This document shows positions 44,705 to 56,369 of a stretch of DNA of 64,000 nucleotides, piece after piece; the stretch's first letter is position 1, and each line of letters opens with the position of its first letter. The notes beneath the pieces were generated by a model. That model made no database searches. It was given only the letters and a program-made list of their open reading frames with translations, and had not been told where the DNA came from. Source of the stretch: Dendrobium chrysotoxum (Eukaryota > Streptophyta > Magnoliopsida > Asparagales > Orchidaceae); the NCBI GenBank assembly GCA_019925795.1, contig CM034306.1:52012758-52076757 (forward strand), in the 5' to 3' direction. The position numbers were made by a program, and so were the translations under genes.

Positions 44705-44815
44705 ATAGGAGGTGAGGTGGGGTGGGGGTGGGGGTGGGGGTGGGGGTGGGGCCAAGCCATATACGATGAAGATATAACATGTCTAAAGTGAGGTGGGGGT
44801 GGGGGTGGGGCCAAG
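44705..44815 (+). repeat. G-rich (GGGGGT)n tracts in a short tandem duplication
   Basis: Two GGTGGGGGT-type tracts (about 44709-44752 and 44794-44811), each followed by CCAAGCCATATACGATGAAG. Both have four or more G runs and could fold as G-quadruplexes on the plus strand. Confidence 0.75.
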
Positions 44816-45238
44816 CCATATACGATGAAGATATAACATGTCTAAAGTGAGGTGGCAAGTCAAAATGATCACGCGGATGTCAAAATAAGTGATAATGGTC
44901 AATGAGTGATAAAAAAGATTCAAAACGAGGTAATTAGGCAAGGCTAATGGATGGGATGACTAAACTAACTAAATACTAACATCCATGCAACCAACATCAC
45001 ATGATATATTACACCACAAAAAGCCTACATACAATAAATGACCCAATAACACAAAGGCCCAAAATATACCATATGTCTAAAGTGAGGTGGCAAGTCTAAA
45101 TAATGATATAACATGTCTAAAATGAGGTGGCAAATCTAAATGATCACGTAGATGTCAAAATAAGTGATGATGGTCAATGAGTGATAAAAAAAGGTTCAAA
45201 ATGAGGTAATTAGGCAAGGCTAATGCATGGGATGAGTA

Positions 45239-46710
45239 CAACAACAACAACAACAACATCAAGCCTTTATCCCACTACGTGGGGTCGGCTACATGAATCC
45301 TTTTTCTCCATTGTGTCCTGTTAAAAGTCAAATTCTCGTTTAAATCTAATAAAGAAAGATCATTTTTAATATTTTCTAACCAAGTCTTTTTAGGTCTACC
45401 TCTACCTTTCTTAACATAAGTCAAATCTAAGACCTCTACTTTCCTAACCGGGTCATCGGGAGGCCGCCGTTTTACGTGACCAAACCATCTAAGGCGACTC
45501 TCTCTAATCTTATCTTCCACTGGAGCTACTCCAACCTTTTCACGAATATGCTCATTTCGTATCCTATCTCTAAGGGTAAAGCCACTCATCCACCTGAGCA
45601 TCCTCATCTCTGCAACACTTAACTTAGAATTATGCTTCTCTTTTAATGGCCAACATTCGGCACCATAAAGCATTGCAGGTCTCACCACCATCTTATAGAA
45701 TTTTCCCTTAAGTTTGAGAGGTACTTTTCTATCACATAGTAAGCCTGATGCATTCCTCCACTTCAACCATCCAACTTGGATTCTGCTGATAATATCCCCA
45801 TCTATATCACCATCACTCTGAACAATAGATCCAAGATATCTAAAACGTGTACTCTTATTAATGACTTGATCGGCCAAAGTCACAATGCCCTCACTAGGTC
45901 TATTATTACTAAAATTACACTCCATATATTCCGTTTTAGATCTACTCAATCGAAAACCTTTAGACTCTAAAGTTGACCTCCACAATTCTAGTTTACCTTC
46001 AACTCCCTCTCTAGTCTTATCAACAAGAAGAATATCATCAGCAAAAAGCATACACCAAGGTACATCCTCTTGCAAATGTCTAGTGAGAACATCCATGACT
46101 AAAGCAAAAAGATATGGGCTTAAGGCTGATCCTTGATGTAATCCAACCGAAATAGGGAAATACTTGGTCAAACCACCTTGTGTTTGAACACAAGTAATAG
46201 CTCCTGCATACATATCTTTAATGATTTGAATATAAGCGTTATTAACTCTTTTTTTTTCAAGAACTCTCCATAGCACTTCTCTTGGAACTTTATCATATGC
46301 TTTTTCTAAATCAATAAATATCATATGTAAATCCTCCTTATTCTCTCTATATTTCTCCATCAAACCTCTTAATAAATGTATGGCTTCCATAGTAGACCTA
46401 CCCGGCATGAATCCAAATTGATTTTGAGAAACATTAGTATCACGCCGCAACCTATGCTCCATAACTCGTTCCCATAGTTTTAAAGTATGACACATTAACT
46501 TAATTCCTCTATAATTCGCACAATCTTGTGCATCACCTTTATTCTTAAAAATAGGGATTAACACACTCATTCTCCACTCATCTGGCATCTTTTTAGTCTT
46601 CAAAACAGTATTAAAAAGTTTAGTAAGCCAAGAAATTCCTTCATCTCCTAAGCATTTCCACACCTCTATTGGAATATCATCAGGTCCAACAGCTTTTCCA
46701 CCCTTCATTT
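45239..46710 (-). mobile_element. RTE-type LINE, 5'-truncated, young
   Basis: A perfect 18-bp duplication TAATGCATGGGATGAGTA flanks it (45221-45238 and 46711-46728). It ends in a (TTG)n tail on the minus strand, as in plant RTE LINEs. It is cut off at the 5' side just before RT motif 1, losing the endonuclease, so it cannot move alone. The interrupted host repeat copy next door confirms both junctions. Confidence 0.9.
45275..46708 (-). CDS. LINE reverse transcriptase, C-terminal 477 aa, open
   Basis: No stop in the retained part of the ORF. RT motifs: GGKAVGPDDIPIEVWK, LIPIFKNKGD, NYRGI, FMPGRSTMEAI, DLEKAYDKVPRE, QGSALSPYLFALVMD, FADDILLV (catalytic DD) and the C-terminal LRWFGHVKRRP and GRGRPKKTW characteristic of RTE. 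A 36-bp 3' tail separates the stop from the TTG repeat. The Met at 46708 is internal; the real start and endonuclease are missing. Not likely expressed as a functional protein. Confidence 0.85.
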   Translation of the reverse strand: MKGGKAVGPDDIPIEVWKCLGDEGISWLTKLFNTVLKTKKMPDEWRMSVLIPIFKNKGDAQDCANYRGIKLMCHTLKLWERVMEHRLRRDTNVSQNQFGFMPGRSTMEAIHLLRGLMEKYRENKEDLHMIFIDLEKAYDKVPREVLWRVLEKKRVNNAYIQIIKDMYAGAITCVQTQGGLTKYFPISVGLHQGSALSPYLFALVMDVLTRHLQEDVPWCMLFADDILLVDKTREGVEGKLELWRSTLESKGFRLSRSKTEYMECNFSNNRPSEGIVTLADQVINKSTRFRYLGSIVQSDGDIDGDIISRIQVGWLKWRNASGLLCDRKVPLKLKGKFYKMVVRPAMLYGAECWPLKEKHNSKLSVAEMRMLRWMSGFTLRDRIRNEHIREKVGVAPVEDKIRESRLRWFGHVKRRPPDDPVRKVEVLDLTYVKKGRGRPKKTWLENIKNDLSLLDLNENLTFNRTQWRKRIHVADPT

Positions 46711-46830
46711 TAATGCATGGGATGAGTAAACTAACTAAATGCTTACATCCATACAGCCAACATCACATGATATATTACACGACAAAAAGCCCAAATACAA
46801 GAAATGACCCAATGTCCCGACAATAACCTA

Positions 46831-48600
46831 AAAAAGTAATATACAACTAGACATTCTAATACATAACATCTAGACTCAAATAAAGAAAGTATATCAAAAT
46901 AAAGCAGCACATAACTACAAATGATGACATCCACATCATACTAAATGGGCTCTAAAAAGTGTCATGCATCTTCCTACCTGGCTTTAAAGAATTTGAGCCA
47001 TCAAATGAAGCAAAAAAAATATTTGAAAAAAAAATGAAGGTAAACTTTTCAAACTAATCCGTGAGTATCAGGAGGAATGAATGCAATACATTGAATAATG
47101 AACTCATGAGCTCTCCATCTTTCATGAGATCTTAGTCGTTGAGTTGACCATGACGGAGGTGCAGCGATGAAGGCATAATCACATATGCTACTTAAAAGTT
47201 TGTATTGGAATTACAAATAAAGGCATCAACAGGAATATGGTCATGGAAAAAACATAAGGTTTGCCACATTGAAAACTAAAGAGATCCTAACATCAATTAG
47301 AAGATCAACTTTATAAGCATTCTCACTCACATTCCTAATTATTTTATAAGGTGTTGCTTGTCTAGATTCAACTTATGAAGAGTTTCAGTAGAAAATAACA
47401 GCCTTCATTCTTATCAACACTTTATCTCTAAAAATTTAACAAATAATTTGTACACATCAATACTAGAATTACACTAATCATTTATGGTGACCAACACTGG
47501 CCTAATATCCTAATGAAGCTCATACATGATGATGCAAACTTACTAGACTTAACTAAATATGTATACTCAATTAAGGGATGGAAAATAAAGTTCTTTGAAT
47601 TCCTAAAAATATAGACTGTAATGACTTAGCATCAAAATATTATTGATAAGAGGACAATTAGTTGGAGTAGGATTAATTATAGTGAAAACAGACACATTAC
47701 TTAAGTTCAATATGAAGTAGACAATAGACAAAGTCCATATTCAAAGAAGTACCATGTTAATAAAAGACTTCAAAGGAATAAGTCCAGTAATACCGTCAAT
47801 AAGCCATTCTCTTCAATTAGAAAGGAAGAAGGCTTAAGCACAAGTTAACTCATTGTACTTATGGCATCCAAAATATAGATAGGACTAAGAGCACTATCAT
47901 GCTGAAACTCCTGAAGGCTAACAATATCACTTCCTTCAGTAAAGAGCAAAGAGTCCCAAAAATGTTAAGAGAGCAATTTTCTTGGGCTCCTCAAGTTAAA
48001 ACTCAACTAGTGATTATATAGCATTATCGGCCTCACACAGACCCACCTAAAGTTAGTCATCCCAATTTTTATGGTCATTCTCAATCTTAGATTATGGTTC
48101 TTTATTATCAATTTGTATTAAGGTGGAATGCACAGATTATTCATTTATAAGGTTAATGCATAAGATGCTATGCTAGCTTAATGCTCTTGCCCATACAACC
48201 TACGTCACATGACATAGGAAGCCACACAAGGCCATCAACGTAAGGTCAAACCACAAAAATCTACTCAAAAACACAAAGGCCCAAAATACATCACACGACT
48301 CAATTTCATGACAACATAAATGTCCAAAAATGAAAATACATAAGAAAATATAAATTCACCTAGGCATATCATAATATATAAGATTTAGATACAAATAAAG
48401 AAAATAAATTAACTACTAACAATGACATATATGTCGTATTAAATGAGCTCCAGAATATAGTCCTAAATCATCACAGTTAAGCAGCACTTTATCTTCTAAA
48501 ATATGAATTAGTAATTATTAAAATCAAGCCCACAAAAATTGCATATCATGTGCTCAGCATTGTATTTGTTCTGCAAATTCTAATTGCTCTATTTTTTAAA
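46831..48600. other. Decayed repeat region
   Basis: AT-rich, with a Gypsy integrase relic (47215-47440) and a diverged copy of the 44840-type block (48145-48320). No working gene seen. Confidence 0.4.
47215..47440 (-). pseudogene. Gypsy integrase C-terminal relic
   Basis: Minus-strand frames give TPYKIIRNVSENAYKVDL and VFNVANL, matching the usual NAYELDLPxxxGISxxFNVADL end of Gypsy integrases. Stops and frame changes throughout. Confidence 0.5.
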
Positions 48601-48821
48601 CATTTTTCTATTATTTTAACTTTTTACTCATTTCAATGAATGTTGTGCCAATTATCATTGTATTTGATGTAAAAAGCATACACAAAGGCACTTCAATTTA
48701 CATATTATTTGTAGACATCTTCATAACCACTACAAAAAGATATGGACACAATATTAATCATTTATGTTAACCTCTAGTAATTGAAAATTTTGGGGTCATG
48801 GCACAATTACTTCTAATGCTA

Positions 48822-49270
48822 GTGTTATCAAAGACGCTAGGCCCTCTCAAAATGACATTATTGTCTAATGCCTGAGGAGCTAGGCATTCACCTGAGCAAG
48901 GCGAGGCTAAAAATTCACTTATTTTAATTATGAGAAATATTTCATGAGTATGATATGATAATCATTATAATAAAATATTTAAATATACTAAAACAACAAG
49001 CCTTTCCACTACGTGGGGGAAGGTTTTACATCATTCCAAATATCAAAAAGTAAAACATTGTTAGTTAGATCATCAAAAATAAAGTACCCACAAGGACAAA
49101 AAAGTTACGTTTGAAGTTTAAACAATCAAATAAAAGCCTTAGTTTGTAGCTTCCACAGCATAAAGTTAACTTAATATTCGATAATATCTATTTCATCTTC
49201 TTGACCACCCATACTCTCTTCCCAAAAAAGCTTTATAGCTCTTCATCTCATAATATGATTGTGCATGCTT

Positions 49271-49316
<46 letters not shown>

Positions 49317-49494
49317 GAGGGGGAGGGGGAGGGGGAGGGCATAAAGGTAAGCACCTAGTGCTTTACACCAAGGTGCTTGCCTAAGCAGCGCCTTAGTGTG
49401 GCGCCGACTTGGGAGATGTTTGAGGTTCTGCACCCACACCTCCCCATGCCTAATTTCCTAGGTGAGCATCCAACTTGCCTTTGATAATATTGCC
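48822..49494. mobile_element. hAT-like element in the LINE relic
   Basis: Flanks TAATGCTA (48814-48821) and TAATACTA (49495-49502) differ at one base. Ends: GTGTTATCAAAGACGC and, read inward, GGCAATATTATCAAAGGC. Removing it restores LINE-like sequence. It holds a LINE-tail fragment at 48993-49034 (AAGCCTTTCCACTACGTGGG) and the microsatellite below. Confidence 0.5.
49279..49340 (+). repeat. (GA)n microsatellite followed by (GGGGGA)n
   Basis: About 17 GA repeats run into four GGGGGA units, a long purine-only strand. Confidence 0.95.
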
Positions 49495-49669
49495 TAATAC
49501 TAGTTAGTGATTCGTATACATATCTTTAACAAACATTTCCATCTTAATGTAATTCTCATAGCACTTAATAATGTGTTTTCTCAAGATTAATATAAATCAT
49601 ATGAAAATCCTTTTTTACTTTATATTTTTCATAATTATCTTAACACAAAAATCATTTATATAGTAGATC

Positions 49670-50252
49670 CATTGTTTAAAATTGCGCAATATGAGGCTCA
49701 CCTTGAGGCCCGCCTTAGCGCAATTTCAGTAAAAAATGCCTCGAGGCTTACGCCTCGACCTTTTTTTATGAGGCTTACGCCTCATCTTGGATGAGGCCCG
49801 CCCTAAGGCGCGCCTCGCCTCGTTGGCATGAGGCGTACGCCTCACTCTATTTCTGAATTTGTTTTATTTAAAACTTTTCTAAATCTTATACGAAAGCCCC
49901 AAAAAATGTTATATGCTATTTTTATGCAATTCATATATTTTATATTATTTTGTTCCTATAATATTTGGATTTTAATTCTATTTCTCATCATTTTTCATTT
50001 AACACTTTACATCTTATACAATTTTTTATTTCGTATGTATGTAAATTTGTTACTTCATAGTTCATTAGAAAGATAATATGTCATCATTTAATATATTATT
50101 TGGATATTATATAAAAAATCACTTTTAACTTTTATTTTGACTTTACGCAATTTTTAGATTTTGAGGCTTCCGCCTCATAACGCCTTGAGGCTTACGCCTC
50201 GCCTCACGAACGAAAAACGCCTCAATACCCAATTACGCAATTTTAAACCTTG
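49670..50252. mobile_element. hAT MITE with GAGGCxTACGCCTC motifs
   Basis: A perfect 8-bp duplication AGTAGATC (49662-49669 and 50253-50260). Ends CATTGTTTAAAATTGCGCAA and, read inward, CAAGGTTTAAAATTGCGTAA. The internal CCTCGAGGCTTACGCCTCG-type palindromes at both ends form nested hairpins. Non-coding. Confidence 0.8.
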
Positions 50253-50513
50253 AGTAGATCTTTTTGGCATTAAGCCTAATTGGTTCTAAACCCATCTTTC
50301 TCTTTTTTAATTATTTTAAATCCACATCTATCGTACATTGACACTCATTTCACTATATAATTCACCAAAATTGCAGTATTGTCTTTGATTGCTAAACCTA
50401 ATAGTAATACTACACTTGGTATTTATCAAGTTACCAACAGCACCTCAATAATTCGATGCATACTCTAGCTTCATCAAGTTCACTATGAAATAAAAGAAGC
50501 ATTCAATAAACCG

Positions 50514-51604
50514 TGATATATCATCGAAAAATTATCTTGATCGAGCACGTATCTTGAAGCAAAATCAAGTTGGAAGCTTCAATAATTAAAATTGAGACCA
50601 TCCAAACTCTGATTTCTGCAAACTTATAGTCGAACTGAGCGTCTCGGAAACACGAACCCAACGACACCAAAATCGACCCAATCCGAGCCCAAATGAGTCC
50701 AAATCAAAGACTCGAAGCACTTTTGGAAGGATCAAACCACAGTTTGAGTTACCAAACGGTCTCCAATCATGACATTCTTATAGTCGAATCGAGCGTCTCG
50801 ACGAGACGAATCCAACAAGCCCAAGATCATTAAATTCTGATATCATTAAGGTATTCAAATGACTATTGAACGGTACATGATCGTAGGAATCAAGATCGGC
50901 CGTCCATCCGAGCCACTCCCAATTTACCCTCGATCTTCCACTTATTTACAAGCCATGCCACTCAAGAGTTCTATAAATAGAACCCCATTTTCTCTTGAAA
51001 AGGGGGGGATCGAAGCCAAGAGAGAAGAAGGAAGAGAAGGAAGAAAGCTTCAGCCGCCTAGCTCCTCCTCGACCGCCGCCGGAGTTCTGCCGCACCACCG
51101 CCGGAGGCCCTCACCTTCATCGGACCACTACCGGAGGCCCTCGCCTTCATCACACCACCTCTGGAGTCTCGTCGGACCATCGCCGGAGGCCCTCACCTTC
51201 GTCGGACCGCTGCCGGAGGCCCTCGCCTTCACCGCACCACCGCCAGAGTCTCACCGAACCATCGCCGGAGGCCCTCACCTTCACCGAACCACTGCCAGAG
51301 GTCCTCACCTTAGCCAAATCATCACCCGAGGCCAGAAGTTCTGCCAGACCATCACCTGACACCCAGACTTCTATCATACTATTGTTACTTGTAATCTGAT
51401 CGTCCTTGGAGGCGAGTCGGCCTATTGTAACCAACTCAAATTCTAGTGGAATCACTTTCAACTGGGCTAGGCCCCGTGGTTTTTCCCCTTTCAAGGGTTT
51501 TCCACGTAAAAAATCTTGTCTTCTCTGTGTGTGAGCTGGATATCCGTGCAACGCTAAGACGTAAAATTACATCTCTATCGCCGCGCATATTCTAGCCCGC
51601 AACA
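50514..51604 (+). mobile_element. Solo LTR, family S, copy 1
   Basis: Starts TGATATATCATCG, ends GCCCGCAACA, flanked by a perfect AACCG duplication (50509-50513 and 51605-51609). Contains a TATA box (CTATAAATAGAACC, about 50971) and a leader of tandem GCCGGAGGCCCTC-type repeats (51060-51350). The tail with GGTTTTTCCCC and TTTTCCACGTAAAA is Copia-like. It shares most of its length with 59877-60886. Its frames (50859-51399) are repeats, not genes. Confidence 0.85.
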
Positions 51605-51609
51605 AACCG

Positions 51610-52170
51610 AAATATGGAATAATGTTTAATCAGATAGTTAAAGTTCTATTGCGTCCCAAAGAGACTAGGAATACATATGGAGATTAGAGCCCTGGGAAAA
51701 TAGTTTCTACAGAAACCTAAACCCAAACCCCATGGTCAATAAATTCAATCACAATCCTTGACACCGAACAAAGATTATTAAATTGCTATTCACAAAAAAT
51801 AGTAGCAGATGGAAAAAAGAAAGGAAGATAATGATGGTCTGGAAATCTAAACAAAGAGAATTAAGACTACAAAATATTGAAGAAAAGTAGAATACCTAAT
51901 TTGACCGAACCCCTAAATAAAAGAAAGGCGGATCGAAGCGCTCATCAGAGGGAAGAAATGTTCGAGTCATCGGCGATCAGAGGAGTTGGAATGGCGAATC
52001 CCTTCAAAAAGCGATGGCGAGAGTTCCTTGAGAGAAACTAAAAATCTTTCTTGAAGGAACGATGATGAAGCCGGCAAAACAGTTTCGTCTAAAATAGCTT
52101 CTTGAGTGAGGGGGTATTATAAAAATATTCTGTTATTTTATTTATTTAAAAAATAGGTGCTGGGTTTTAT
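51610..52170. other. Unannotated DNA with an exon-like patch
   Basis: 51910-52110 is less AT-rich than its surroundings (GGCGGATCGAAGCGC, CGATGATGAAGCCGG) and could be the 5' exon of a lost minus-strand gene. No coherent protein is readable. Confidence 0.3.
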
Positions 52171-52173
52171 TTT

Positions 52174-52390
52174 AGGAGGATTTACATATATATCACTTTA
52201 TTTAATGCTATTTATATATCCAACATTTAAAATTTTAATATTATATTTCTATCACTTATATAAAATTTTAATATCAAATATATCACTCTTATATTTTATT
52301 CTTACCATCCTATAAATTTTAATATTTCATTTCATACACTCATATTTTTTTATGGGTGGTAGGCATGTAATATTAAAATTTTAGCTATAA
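52174..52390. repeat. Diverged copy of the 52531 foldback element
   Basis: Both arms recur (ATGCTATTTATATATCCAAC at the left and GGGTGGTAGGCATGTAATAT at the right) with an expanded centre. Confidence 0.6.
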
Positions 52391-52530
52391 TATCATAGAT
52401 CATAAAACAAACACAACAAATGATAATATTTAATAAGAAATATCTAAAATTAAAATAGTTATAATATATTATAATAACAAGTTGAGTATAATAACAACAA
52501 CTCTAACACATCAGATAAAAATTAAGGGAT

Positions 52531-52712
52531 TTACAAACATACCACTTTATATTATGCTATTTATATATCTAACACCTAAAATTTTAATATTTCATGCCTA
52601 CCACTCATAGATAACATATTTGATCTATGGGTGGTAGGCATGTAATATTAAAGTTTTAGGTATTAGATATATAAATAGCATGATATAAAGTGATATGTAT
52701 ATAAATCACCCA
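52531..52712. repeat. Foldback element, arms of about 85 bp
   Basis: The arms 52531-52617 and 52628-52712 are inverted repeats with few mismatches around a 10-base loop: ATGCCTACCACTCATAGAT faces ATCTATGGGTGGTAGGCAT. No ORF. Target duplication unclear. Confidence 0.8.
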
Positions 52713-53460
52713 TATAACAAATACAACAACAAATTTTATAACAGAATCATATAAAGTGCTCAAATTTGGTTGCACTATATCACTATAAATTATGCAAATT
52801 TGAAAAACTAGATCACCATAAATATTAAATTGAAAATTGTTAGGTTTGAAACCATTTTCATCAAGTAATAACATGCATATTTTTTATATATAATTGTGAA
52901 TTCAAGCCACCAAGCTTTGTATTGATCTTTAGCAACTCATCTATTGAAATTAGTAGTACATCCATTGAATGCAACAAAATGCATCTCTACAAGTATGATT
53001 AACATTTACATATTTAAATGTTGTGTGTGTGTATCATATTCAACAATATCATTAATAGATGGCTCAAAATATTTAATATTTTTTTATCACATTCCCGGCT
53101 ATATATGTAGTCCAAGTATACATGTATGCGTAATAAGACAACTCAAACGAGTTAAATCACAAAATAGAAGTGAAGTATAAAATAATAAATTTGAACTTTT
53201 CTCGAAGTTTCATAAAAAATATGTATTTATGTCTTTTGCATGTGTTTGTGAGTGTTCTGTATGCATGAGTGCATTTATATTTATTTTGAAGTGGATCCCT
53301 GAAATCTGTCTGCATGTATATGAAAATTTGAAATTTTCCTCTAAGAGTGCTGCGACACTGGGTTGGCAATGCTGCAGTGTTGATCTCTCTAGCCAATTTA
53401 TGGAATTTGAAATACCATTGTGGCATTGAGGTCGGGCACGAAAGCGTTGTGCTCTCCAGT
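52713..53460. other. Unannotated intergenic DNA
   Basis: AT-rich; frames here overlap on both strands and show no family. Confidence 0.4.
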
Positions 53461-54879
53461 GGAGACTGCTATGGCACAAGGTCAAATTTTATAAAAATAA
53501 CTAAAACCATTTTATCAAAACCTTAAAATCTTTTTAAAGAGAGAGAGAGGGAGACTCTATTGAGAGAAAGTTGAAAATTGGGCCCCTCTAATCCGTTTTC
53601 TGCTGTCGGCTTAGTTCAGGAAATTATCCAGATCAATGTAGGTTACATTTCACCTATGTTAGTTTTAAAAAATATGAAATTTTTAAAAATTTTCTGATTT
53701 AATTTATACTTTTGTAGAGCAAAAATGAATATAACTTTATATCCACAAAACTTTTACCATGTAACTTCTATATATTATATATATCACAATTCTAGACATT
53801 TAGGTATTTTTTTTGAAAAAATTTCACGGGATAGATTGAAAATGTGTGATTTTTATAAATTTAAAAAATAATTCTAATATCTAAAAATAATGTTGTAGTT
53901 CAATTAAAGATTCAAAATAATGCTTTGAACAATCCCTGGTAAGTTGGAAATATTGTAAAATTATGAAAATTTGCTCGATAGTTGAATCTGTTACTTTTCG
54001 ATGAAACACTGTGAAATTCTGAATTTGATTTATTTACATTTTTTATTGCAATGCAATGACATATATGTTTATTGCTTGAAATACATGACTATGAGGATAT
54101 CTGATGTGTAGTGAAAGTTTTGTTATAATGCTAAATACACAGTGAGTCATAAGAGCTGAATTTTTAAATATATGCTATGTGCTAAGTATTGTGAGTCATA
54201 AGAGTCTACTTTCTAATATGCTAGTACATGGATTCATAAGAGTGTGTTTCTGATGGTAGACATAAGGTCCTGAGAGAAATCTGTTATTTTTTGTTCTAAT
54301 ATATGGAGTGCTTGTTTATTTACTTTTTGTGCACATTTTGTCTTATTTTAGTTATTTGTAATTACTATTATACTCAGTATGATAAATCACTAATGAACTG
54401 CTTTTAAATTCAATTAAATACATAAAGTAAAATGTTTGAAAATTTAGATTGGTGAATGTGACCTGTTGAGCTGTGTTGACTCACACCTACTCTGGATTCT
54501 ATTCAGGTTAGGGAAAGAGTAAAAAGCTTGTTGAGTAGCTGCGCATCTAGAATCTACTCTAAACTCCTAAAAATATAGACTGTATATGTATTTTTTTCAA
54601 TTTTTGTACAATCATGGATGGTTATTTAACTGTTCTAGTTCGGTTTGTAGCCATGTATTATAATGTAAATGTTGTGTATACCTTTTGATGATAAATAAAA
54701 AAACTTATGTGGATTAGTTTATTTTCTATTTACTGGAAGTTGATTAGAAGCTCTCTTTGTCTATATAAAAGAAATCTAAAGAGTTCTGCCAAAACTTAAA
54801 TCTTGGGCTGACCTATCTCAATTCAACATTATATGACCAGTCTGTCTGTGGGTCATATTTGATTGGGTTGGATTGTGAC
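53460..54879 (+). repeat. Probable LTR-type repeat, copy 1
   Basis: It ends GGGTTGGATTGTGACA and shares blocks with the inverted 58430-61060 region: GTAGGTTAC, a run with AAAACTTTYACCA-like sequence, and a CCGGRATG-like stretch. Long TG...CA repeats of this AT-rich kind without ORFs suggest a solo LTR, but I could not fix the left end. Confidence 0.4.
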
Positions 54880-55132
54880 ATAAAGTGTTAGAAAATTTGA
54901 CTTTATAAACCCCATAATGTAAGAGAAATATTTCCTTTACTTATTCTTTTAGAGAAATATGTTTGAAAGTTTATTTCAGAAAAAAAAAAACCACCACTTA
55001 TTTATGCAAACTATTTATTGAAATTCATCATAAATGAGTATGGTTTGAATAGATCAAATATTTATTGGAGCTCAAATATTTATTGGAGCTTGATTTGAAT
55101 TTGGTTCAAGTGTGGTTTGAACTGCATTTAAG

Positions 55133-55672
55133 CCTTCGTTTGGTTGGCTGCAATGGGGTTCACTGGAGCAACGATAATGGAACCACAACATTTGAGGAGA
55201 ATAGTTTTTATATCATGTGAGGAAAAGAGTTTTCATGAGGAGAGCTCGGTGGGGAGAGGTTTGTTCGAGCAAGCTTTGAATTAAGTTCTAACAAAAGTTC
55301 AATTTTAAATAAGTTCAAACTGAATTTGTTTGTGGGGAGATGCTGGCGGCGGTGGTGGTCGATGGCGGTGGCGGCCGGCTGCGAGTGCAGCGACGGCGGT
55401 CGACAGTGGTGGCCGGAGGCGGGTGGAGGCGGCCGACGGTAGCAGACGGTGGTTGGCGGCAATCAAGCAAGCTTGCTTGTTGTGTAAATTTTTCTAGCTC
55501 AAAATTGGGCGAATTTGATTTACCTAAAAATTGAACTAGAATGGTTTACACTACATTTATTTTACTTTACTTTGGATTCCTTTTCATCCAATCAAATACC
55601 AAATTGTCAAAACCTCTGCATTTAAAATATTTTACACCCTAAAGTACTCCAACCAAACAGCCCCTACATACA
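55133..55672. repeat. MITE-like element with GGC-rich core
   Basis: Left GCCTTCGTTTGGTTGGC; right, read inward, GGGGCTGTTTGGTTGGAG. The core (55340-55460) is a GGCGGTGG-type microsatellite-like stretch in otherwise AT-rich DNA. Confidence 0.5.
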
Positions 55673-55966
55673 TAACATGATTAGGATGTTCAAGTCGCTT
55701 ACATCATAATTAAATGGGAGTTATAGTAAGATCTTGATGGTTTTTAAGTCTAATTTTCTCACAAAAATTTATAAAAATGAATGTTGAAGTAGTATAAACA
55801 GACAAAGTGAAATTACAAATCTCATATATGCAAATTGACAATAACAAAAAATGATTAAAAAGCAATAAATATTAGATCAGTTGTTATTTCAGATCCAAAG
55901 TATGTGAGATTGTTAAATGGTCAAATTAATTAGGCTGCATGACAATTATAATATTTTTGAATCTAA

Positions 55967-56078
55967 CGTTTCATTTAAGACAGTTTTTTTATTACTTTTT
56001 ACAATAATGTTTTAGTACAAATTTTTTTTAAAAATAGTAAAAAAATAATGACCAAAAATTATCCTGAATGAAATTTAA
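55967..56078. mobile_element. Diverged Tourist-like MITE
   Basis: Starts CGTTTCATTTAAGACAG after TAA, ends TTATCCTGAATGAAATT before TAA. Confidence 0.55.
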
Positions 56079-56369
56079 GAAAACAAATGCTTTTATGTTT
56101 AACAATTTGTAAACAAACTTTTCATCAGTGATATGAATGCCAATAAAAGATCTTTTGTGGGATTAACGCTTCATTAGCATACAAATCTTTATTAAAAGGC
56201 ATTATACATTTGCTCCAGGAGCAGGTCCAATTGTTGAAGAAAAAATCAAAGTATCAAATAAGTATATCTTTCTTAAACAATTATCTATATGAATGAAAAG
56301 AAAAAACAAGAGACCGAGACAATATCTTTTAATTTGTGAATGTCATGCAGAGCTTTAGATATATATTCT

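Larger units (their letters stand above)
44840..46830. repeat. Tandem duplicated host block split by a LINE
   Basis: 44840-45079 and 45080-45238 plus 46729-46830 are copies of the same roughly 240-bp sequence (GTCTAAAGTGAGGTGGCAAG ... ATGACCCAAT). The second copy is interrupted by the LINE at 45239-46710. A more diverged third copy lies near 48145-48320. Confidence 0.7.
48600..50400 (-). pseudogene. Ancient RTE LINE relic with nested elements
   Basis: Separated blocks align by eye with the young LINE in the same orientation: 48660-48770 (AAAAAGCATACACAAAGGCA), 49504-49660 (ATACATATCTTTAACAAAC, CATATGAAAATCC) and 50260-50340. Two hAT-like elements (48822-49494 and 49670-50252) break it. Too decayed for a frame. 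Confidence 0.55.

Noticed and set aside
50859..51399. Long Pro/Ser-rich frames on the plus strand
   Set aside because: They overlap in two frames, consist of tandem leader repeats and lie wholly inside a solo LTR with a target duplication.
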